NCBI GenBank assembly: GCA_021800745.1
Contig: JAJYYS010000057.1
Span: 1 to 9,347, forward strand
DNA length: 9,347 bases
Direction: 5' to 3'
Origin: a bacterium
GTDB lineage: Bacteria > SZUA-79 > Acidulodesulfobacterales > Acidulodesulfobacteraceae
Shown here: positions 5,378 to 9,347 of the stretch, piece after piece
Layout of the letters: the number at the start of each line of letters is the position of its first letter
Position numbering within the stretch: position 1 is the stretch's first letter
Position numbers and translations under genes: made by a program
The notes under the pieces: model-generated
Databases searched by the model: none
What the model was told of the DNA's origin: nothing
Seen by the model: the letters and a program-made list of their open reading frames with translations, nothing else

Positions 5378-5862
5378 TATAAATCACCTCCGATTTTTAC
5401 TTTCTTTCCTATTAAATTTTTATGCGTTAAATTAATTTCCATAGCATATCTGTAATAAACGAACGGCGGATAGAACTTACACTTTGGCGTCTTGCACGGA
5501 GTCATATTAACCTGCGAAACGACCTTGCCGTCATTTATAAAAAGAGCGGTTAAAGGAATTAATGTATTTTTCATCCAGAACGGATAATCTACTTTCTTTT
5601 TAAAAACGAAAAGCATGCCGGAATTTTCAGGGATTTTTTTAACGTACATCAGTCCCCGTTCTTTCTGCGCCAAAGTTTTTGCAACCGGTACGTTATACTT
5701 AACGCGTCCTACTCTTACGACTGCGAATTCTTCTTTAGGAATCTTAAGAATCCCGTTATTCAAAAAATACTTAAGTCCTATAACGACTCCCAGAAAAATA
5801 ATGATGTAGGACACGAGCGCAAAATAGTTCTTCTTTTTTTTCTTACTTTTTAGAAAACTCAA
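5377..5862 (-). CDS. Membrane-anchored DUF192 domain protein
   Basis: A 161-residue protein with a lysine-rich N-terminus (KSKKKKK), one hydrophobic segment (about 13-35) likely to anchor it with the rest outside the cytoplasm, and a DUF192 domain (about 48-160). The family signatures are present: QKERGLMY (67-73), GMLFVF (82-87), FWMKNTLIPL (95-104), a pair of Cys (123, 128), and MEINL near the end. Family members are small exported beta-rich proteins of unclear function. The start is TTG, inside the last 20 bases of the topoisomerase gene, with GGAGG at 5874-5878 but an 11-base spacing; no better in-frame start was seen. The stop touches the pilin start. Placement directly before the pilin gene suggests an envelope role in pilus biogenesis, but that is inference. 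Confidence 0.85.
   Translation of the reverse strand: MSFLKSKKKKKNYFALVSYIIIFLGVVIGLKYFLNNGILKIPKEEFAVVRVGRVKYNVPVAKTLAQKERGLMYVKKIPENSGMLFVFKKKVDYPFWMKNTLIPLTALFINDGKVVSQVNMTPCKTPKCKFYPPFVYYRYAMEINLTHKNLIGKKVKIGGDL
5384..5391 (-). promoter_or_regulatory. Strong ribosome binding site of the pilin gene
   Basis: Minus-strand GGAGGTGA, eight bases complementary to the 16S rRNA 3' end, lies six bases before the GTG start of the pilin gene and inside the last codons of the DUF192 gene. It supports the GTG start, which is flush with the upstream stop, and predicts strong pilin translation despite the rarer start codon. Confidence 0.75.
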
Positions 5863-6148
5863 GTTTAACGTCGCCTCCTTCCAAATAAATTTTCGCTTCG
5901 TAGTCCTTGCCGGCTTTAGATACGAATTTCCCAGGAACTTTCTTGCCGCCTAAAAGATTGAGGTATTCATCTTTTTTTAAAGACGTTTTCTTATTGTAAG
6001 GCTTTTCGTAAATAGAAAACGAGCAGCCTGAACTAGTCTTCGACTCCCTGTCGTAAGTTCTTTTCTCGCAATTAATTCCTTTAGGATTTACGACGACTTT
6101 TGCGCCGCACAGCGGGCATTTTACTCCTTCCAAATACTGTTTTTCCAT
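5843..6148 (-). CDS. Possible internal in-frame start: zinc-binding C-terminal fragment of topoisomerase III (101 aa)
   Basis: Within the topoisomerase gene, in the same frame, Met581 (ATG at 6148-6146) is preceded by GGAGG (6157-6153) four bases upstream, as good as the main starts of this operon. Translation from it would give a separate 101-residue protein (MEKQYLEGVK onward) containing exactly the C4 zinc motif and basic tail, because the start falls at the linker between core and C-terminal domain. The sequence KEGGSM needed to encode this site may also be just a flexible linker. It is recorded as a possibility, not as an independent gene. Confidence 0.35.
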   Translation of the reverse strand: MEKQYLEGVKCPLCGAKVVVNPKGINCEKRTYDRESKTSSGCSFSIYEKPYNKKTSLKKDEYLNLLGGKKVPGKFVSKAGKDYEAKIYLEGGDVKLEFSKK

Positions 6149-7888
6149 ACTTCCTCCTTCTTTTTTTAATGTTTCTTTTAAAAGCGATATATCGTTTGAA
6201 ATAAATTTCTTAATTTCTCCGACGAATTCTTCGTAAGAGAGTTTATTTTCCTCTATTAACTTAAGTTTTTCTTCCCACTGCGCAGTAGTAGAAGGACTTT
6301 TTAAATTTTCCGCAATTAAAGATATTATTTTCCTTCCTTTTTCCGTCGAGATTAAAAGTTTTTTTTCTCTTTTAACGTAATCTCTTTTAATTAATGTTTC
6401 TATAATGTTCGCCCTGGTGGCTTCAGTGCCGAGTCCTTGCGTATCTTTTAAAATTGCCTTTTGCGCTTTATCTTCTATAAATTTTCCTGCATTTTTCATG
6501 GCTTCTAAAAGCGTAGAATCCGTAAAACGCGCAGGCGGCGCGGTCTTTTTTTCTAAAATATTTAAACCTTTTAAAAGGACGCTTGTTCCTTTTTCTATAA
6601 AAGGAACGGGCGGCTCTTTTTCATCTTTTTCGTTTTGATAAAATATTTTCCATCCTAAATTCTTTATCTGGGTTCCCTGCGCTTTAAAAGTTTCGCCCTT
6701 AACGTCTATCTTTAAAGACGTAACGTAAGTAATTAAAGGCGGATAAAACATAGCGGCGTATCTTTTATAAATTTCTAAAAATACGTTTTTTTCTTTTTCT
6801 TTCAGTTTATTAATATCCGGTTTAATTAGCGTAGGAATTATGGCGTGGTGAGCGGATATTTTAGAGTCGTCGAATTGATATACTTTACTTGCGGGATAAT
6901 CCGTCTTAAAAGGCGCATTTTTTAAAATAATTTCCGCCTCTTTTAGCTGGCTTTCGGGAAGATACTCGCAGTCCGTTCTCGGATATGTCGTAAATTTATA
7001 CGTCTCGTAAAGCGCCTGGCAGATATCAAGGACTTCCTGGGCGGAATACCCGAATTTATTATTAATAAACTTCTGCAGGCTCGATAGAGAAAATAATTTA
7101 GGCGCCGGAGTCTTTTTCTCTTCTTTCTTGGAATCGGTTACGACCCCGTTATTTACTTGAGATAGTTTTTCTTTAATAGCTTCTGCGATTTTCCGCTCGT
7201 AAATTTTATCTTCTTTATCAAGTAATGCTTTAAAATCTATATCTTTGTTAAATAGGCCTTCTAATTCGAAATAAACTTTAGATTTAAAGTTTTCGATCTC
7301 TAAATCCCTGTCCACGACGAATTTAAGCGTCGGCGTCTGGACCCTGCCTATCGAATTTACGTTACCGTAGCTTGAATAAAGCCTCGTGTAATTCATGCCT
7401 ACCAGCCAGTCCGCAATCTGTCTTGCGTAAGCGCTGTAATACATACTTAAAGTCTTCTGTCCGTCTAAGAGTCCGCTTAATCCTTTTTTAATGCTTGCCT
7501 CATCTAACGCATGCAGCCAGAGTCTTTTAACTCTTCCTTTATAACCTGCATTTTCTAAAATCTCCCTTGCAATCATTTCTCCTTCGCGGTCCGCATCGGT
7601 CGCTATGACGACCTCAGACTCTTTTTTAATTAGTTCTTTAATTACCTTATACTGCTTTGCCGTTTCTTTACCCGCCGTTTTTATGAATTTAGAAGGTATG
7701 ACCGGAATTTGCGACCAACTTTTATACTTTTCGTCGTAGTAGTCCGGCGGTACTAAATTAAGAAGATGACCGTAGCACCACGTAATTTTAATTCCGTTTT
7801 TCTCCATAAATCCGTTCCCGCCTCCGGTAACTCCCAATACTTTTCCTATATCTTTCGCCTGCGACGGCTTTTCGCAAATATAAAGCAT
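5843..7888 (-). CDS. topB: DNA topoisomerase III (type IA), conjugative-element type
   Basis: A 681-residue type IA topoisomerase that cuts and passes single strands through a 5'-phosphotyrosine link. The Toprim domain begins at once (MLYICEKPSQAKDIG, acidic residue E6) and includes the metal site ATDADREGE (96-104). SIGRVQTPTL (179-188) is a core family motif. The active-site region TTYPRTDC places the catalytic Tyr at 302. The core continues to about 570 (including GLGTEATRA near 486-494), followed by a C4 zinc motif (Cys 591, 594, 607, 622) and a basic tail for single-stranded DNA binding. Topoisomerase III genes are common on ICEs and broad-host-range plasmids, where they are thought to aid replication, decatenation or transfer. 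ATG abuts the stop of the PH-like gene, with GGAGG five bases upstream. A second good start lies inside it at 6148. Confidence 0.96.
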   Translation of the reverse strand: MLYICEKPSQAKDIGKVLGVTGGGNGFMEKNGIKITWCYGHLLNLVPPDYYDEKYKSWSQIPVIPSKFIKTAGKETAKQYKVIKELIKKESEVVIATDADREGEMIAREILENAGYKGRVKRLWLHALDEASIKKGLSGLLDGQKTLSMYYSAYARQIADWLVGMNYTRLYSSYGNVNSIGRVQTPTLKFVVDRDLEIENFKSKVYFELEGLFNKDIDFKALLDKEDKIYERKIAEAIKEKLSQVNNGVVTDSKKEEKKTPAPKLFSLSSLQKFINNKFGYSAQEVLDICQALYETYKFTTYPRTDCEYLPESQLKEAEIILKNAPFKTDYPASKVYQFDDSKISAHHAIIPTLIKPDINKLKEKEKNVFLEIYKRYAAMFYPPLITYVTSLKIDVKGETFKAQGTQIKNLGWKIFYQNEKDEKEPPVPFIEKGTSVLLKGLNILEKKTAPPARFTDSTLLEAMKNAGKFIEDKAQKAILKDTQGLGTEATRANIIETLIKRDYVKREKKLLISTEKGRKIISLIAENLKSPSTTAQWEEKLKLIEENKLSYEEFVGEIKKFISNDISLLKETLKKEGGSMEKQYLEGVKCPLCGAKVVVNPKGINCEKRTYDRESKTSSGCSFSIYEKPYNKKTSLKKDEYLNLLGGKKVPGKFVSKAGKDYEAKIYLEGGDVKLEFSKK

Positions 7889-8317
7889 TTATGCCTCCTT
7901 CGGTTTAGTAAATTCGTCTATTAAGCCTTCTAAATCGGTATCCCTGTCGATACTTTTAAAAAGATATACCTCTCCGCCCGTCGTATAAACTTCGAAGTCG
8001 TAAATCTTTAAGAGCTTTTCGTAAATGCCGTCATAAATTTTATAGTCGGCAAACTTGTCCGAAGGAATTACGACCTTATTGAAAAGATTAGATATTTTTA
8101 AATTTCCGTTTTCTATTTCTAAAAAATTAAATTTATACTTATAGAGTTCCTTCAGGAAGGGACCGAAACACGCTATAAGGCTTATAAAAAACCCTATTAT
8201 ATAGATGTCCCAATCCTTCGTTAAATACCTTGCAAAAATAAAATAAAAACCTATGAAAATAAATAAGCTTATAAAGGCGCTTACCATTAAAGCTTTTTTT
8301 GAATGCCTTATAATCAT
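7889..8317 (-). CDS. Two-TM membrane protein with PH-like (bPH) domain
   Basis: A 142-residue protein: basic start (RHSKKA), two hydrophobic segments (about 9-30 and 37-55) joined by a short polar turn, then a cytoplasmic domain from about 60. This tail has the strand pattern of bacterial PH-like domains (LEIENGNLKISNLFNKVVIP, then KIYDFEVYTTGGEVYLF, closing helix DTDLEGLIDEF), so a bPH-type fold is likely though recognised only by eye. Such proteins sit at the inner membrane; function is generally unknown. It starts in an ATGA overlap with the virB11 stop, and its ribosome binding site GGAGGA is made by the last virB11 codons; its stop abuts the topoisomerase start. No conjugation protein of this kind is familiar to me at the trbB-trbC boundary. 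Confidence 0.8.
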   Translation of the reverse strand: MIIRHSKKALMVSAFISLFIFIGFYFIFARYLTKDWDIYIIGFFISLIACFGPFLKELYKYKFNFLEIENGNLKISNLFNKVVIPSDKFADYKIYDGIYEKLLKIYDFEVYTTGGEVYLFKSIDRDTDLEGLIDEFTKPKEA

Positions 8318-9231
8318 AATTCCTCCGCGACGTAATCTCCGTCGTATCCCGTTATTTTTTTTATTTCTTTTATACTTCTTTTCCCTTCTTTATTCCTTTC
8401 TAAATAAATTACGAAATTTATAGTATCCGAAATGAACTTTTTTATGGCTTCGTACGGCCATCCCACCTGCGCTTGTAAAACTAAAGTTTCAAGCCTTATC
8501 AGCGCTTCCCTCGCTGAATTAGCGTGAATAGTCGAACCTCCCGAATGTCCCGTATTAAGTGCGGACAGCAGGTCGTAAGCCGAAGCGTCCCTTACCTCGC
8601 CAAGAATTATCTTATCAGGACGCAATCTTAACGAAAGTTTGACTAAATCCCTTTGCGTAACATGCGTTTCCCCGGTTAGTTTCGCTTCCAGGCGGACCAC
8701 GTTCGGAGCTTCTATTTTAAGTTCTTTCGTATCTTCTATAACTACTATCCTATCCTCTCTTTCTATCTTTTTTAAAAGAGCGTTAAAAAACGTAGTTTTT
8801 CCCGAGCTCGTCCCTCCGGCGATAAGAAAATTGCTTTTTCCTTTAACGATATCCTTAAGTATCCCCGTAACTTTCGGACCCAGTCCGTAATCTTCTATAT
8901 CGGGATTAAATTTCGAGAACTTTCTAATAGAAAGGCAAGGGCAACCGGACACGGGGGGGATCGCGCCGGCCACCCTAGAACCGTCCTCCAAACGAGCTTC
9001 CAGGATAGGATTTTTTTCGGTAAGTTCAAGATTAACCGCTCTTGCTAAAAGCTCCATCGACGCAAGAAGCATGTCTTCCGAAATAACGACTTGAGCTCTT
9101 TTAAGAACTCCTCTTTCTTCGACCCAGATATTATCGGGAGCGTTAATCATAATTTCCTGGACGTCGTCCTTTGAAAGGATCTCTTCCAAAGGGCTTAGCG
9201 TATCTTTTAAAATTTCATACGGCGTTATCAT
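8314..9231 (-). CDS. virB11: VirB11/TrbB-family T4SS ATPase
   Basis: A 305-residue member of the VirB11/GspE secretion ATPase family, a hexameric cytoplasmic motor at the base of the T4SS. The N-terminal domain includes VQEIMINAPDNIWVEERG (24-41), typical of the family. The motor domain shows Walker A GGTSSGKT (139-146), the Asp box VIEDTKEL (164-171), Walker B IILGEVRD (208-215) with catalytic E212, and the His box TGHSGGSTIHAN (227-238). The length is usual for TrbB/VirB11. It is the first gene of the operon. The ATG at 9231 has only a weak A/G-rich upstream stretch, poorer than all downstream starts, yet no better in-frame start exists and the N-terminus looks complete. It overlaps the PH-like gene by four bases. 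Confidence 0.96.
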   Translation of the reverse strand: MITPYEILKDTLSPLEEILSKDDVQEIMINAPDNIWVEERGVLKRAQVVISEDMLLASMELLARAVNLELTEKNPILEARLEDGSRVAGAIPPVSGCPCLSIRKFSKFNPDIEDYGLGPKVTGILKDIVKGKSNFLIAGGTSSGKTTFFNALLKKIEREDRIVVIEDTKELKIEAPNVVRLEAKLTGETHVTQRDLVKLSLRLRPDKIILGEVRDASAYDLLSALNTGHSGGSTIHANSAREALIRLETLVLQAQVGWPYEAIKKFISDTINFVIYLERNKEGKRSIKEIKKITGYDGDYVAEEL

Positions 9232-9261
9232 ATATTTTCATATTCTTTTTAATCATAATAT

Positions 9262-9291
9262 ATTATTACCATAATTCATATAAGAAGTCAA
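9262..9291 (-). promoter_or_regulatory. Probable sigma70-type promoter of the T4SS operon
   Basis: On the minus strand TTGACT (9291-9286, five of six to consensus) is followed after 18 bases by AATAAT (9267-9262, five of six). Transcription would begin near 9255, leaving a short leader of about two dozen bases before virB11. A/T tracts upstream (about 9292-9308) could act as an UP element. It is the only clear non-coding stretch upstream of the ten-gene chain, which supports its use, but AT-rich DNA makes such matches easy. The rest of 9232-9347 shows no gene, operator palindrome or clear GC-rich terminator. Confidence 0.5.
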
Positions 9292-9347
9292 AGTTTTTTT
9301 AAAAAATGTTTTTGCTTAAATAAACCTCTCGAAAAATAATTTCTTTA

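Larger units (their letters stand above)
45..9347. mobile_element. Partial conjugative element (Trb/VirB-type T4SS) with one end at a tRNA-Arg att core
   Basis: The span combines an att-like tRNA 3' fragment at its left limit with a minus-strand operon holding VirB11/TrbB, VirB2/TrbC, VirB3/TrbD and VirB4/TrbE homologues, a topoisomerase III and an ArdC-like protein, all typical of integrative conjugative elements. The right limit is set only by the window edge. No relaxase, coupling protein, replication gene or complete integrase is present, so it cannot be told from this window whether the element is integrated, circular (attP) or in a tandem array. Confidence 0.7.

Noticed and set aside
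6405..6638. Plus-strand frame inside topB, and another at 8639-8890 inside virB11
   Set aside because: Both lie antisense to conserved catalytic domains; no independent support.
9288..9310. T7/A6 palindrome-like tract as a rho-independent terminator of an upstream gene
   Set aside because: No GC-rich stem; it is only an A/T run and may serve as an UP element of the operon promoter.
1..9347. CRISPR array, rRNA, insertion sequence or complete tRNA
   Set aside because: No regularly spaced repeats, no rRNA-like sequence, no transposase or terminal inverted repeats, and only a 3' tRNA half were found on reading both strands.

Overview
This window looks like one end of an integrated conjugative element from an AT-rich, diderm (Gram-negative type) bacterium. 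All complete genes lie on the minus strand and form one tightly packed polycistron. Four of its products are recognisable parts of a Trb/VirB-type type IV secretion system: a VirB11/TrbB ATPase, a VirB2/TrbC pilin, a VirB3/TrbD membrane protein and a VirB4/TrbE ATPase. Their order (B, C, D, E) is that of the RP4 trb operon. The host species cannot be told from the sequence; the T4SS and the tRNA with encoded CCA are compatible with a proteobacterium-like lineage, but that is inference.

Layout, in transcription order from right to left. Positions 9232-9347 are AT-rich non-coding DNA with a plausible sigma70-type promoter at 9262-9291. Then follow virB11/trbB, a two-TM protein with a PH-like cytoplasmic domain, a 681-aa topoisomerase III with a C-terminal C4 zinc motif, a membrane-anchored DUF192 protein, the pilin gene (GTG start with a very strong ribosome binding site), virB3/trbD, a 37-aa acidic protein, an ArdC-like antirestriction/zincin protein, a 52-aa coiled-coil protein, a 225-aa protein of unknown function, and virB4/trbE. 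Neighbouring genes overlap or are at most 14 bases apart, so translational coupling along the whole chain is likely. Seven non-core genes are thus interleaved inside a trbB-C-D-E backbone: three between B and C, four between D and E.

Left of virB4, about 220 bases of AT-rich DNA hold only a possible HicB-antitoxin-like remnant, a short direct repeat and a possible extended -10 motif. Next comes the 3' half of a tRNA-Arg(ACG) gene (minus strand), the usual form of an attachment core left by a tRNA-targeting integrative element. On the plus strand, the first 44 bases encode a tyrosine-recombinase box-II fragment (H-D-L-R-H) whose frame runs directly into the antisense tRNA sequence and stops at 102, before any catalytic tyrosine. 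This joint between int fragment and att core is the most unusual thing in the window. The later trb genes (F, G, I, J, L types), relaxase and coupling protein are not here.

Inferred joint working: VirB11 and VirB4 power pilus assembly and substrate transfer, VirB2 and VirB3 supply pilin and its inner-membrane partner, topoisomerase III handles DNA topology during transfer or replication, and the ArdC-like protein may protect incoming DNA in the recipient. The DUF192, PH-like, 225-aa, 52-aa and 37-aa proteins have no assigned role, but their embedding in the T4SS operon suggests they belong to the conjugation machinery or its early-establishment functions.
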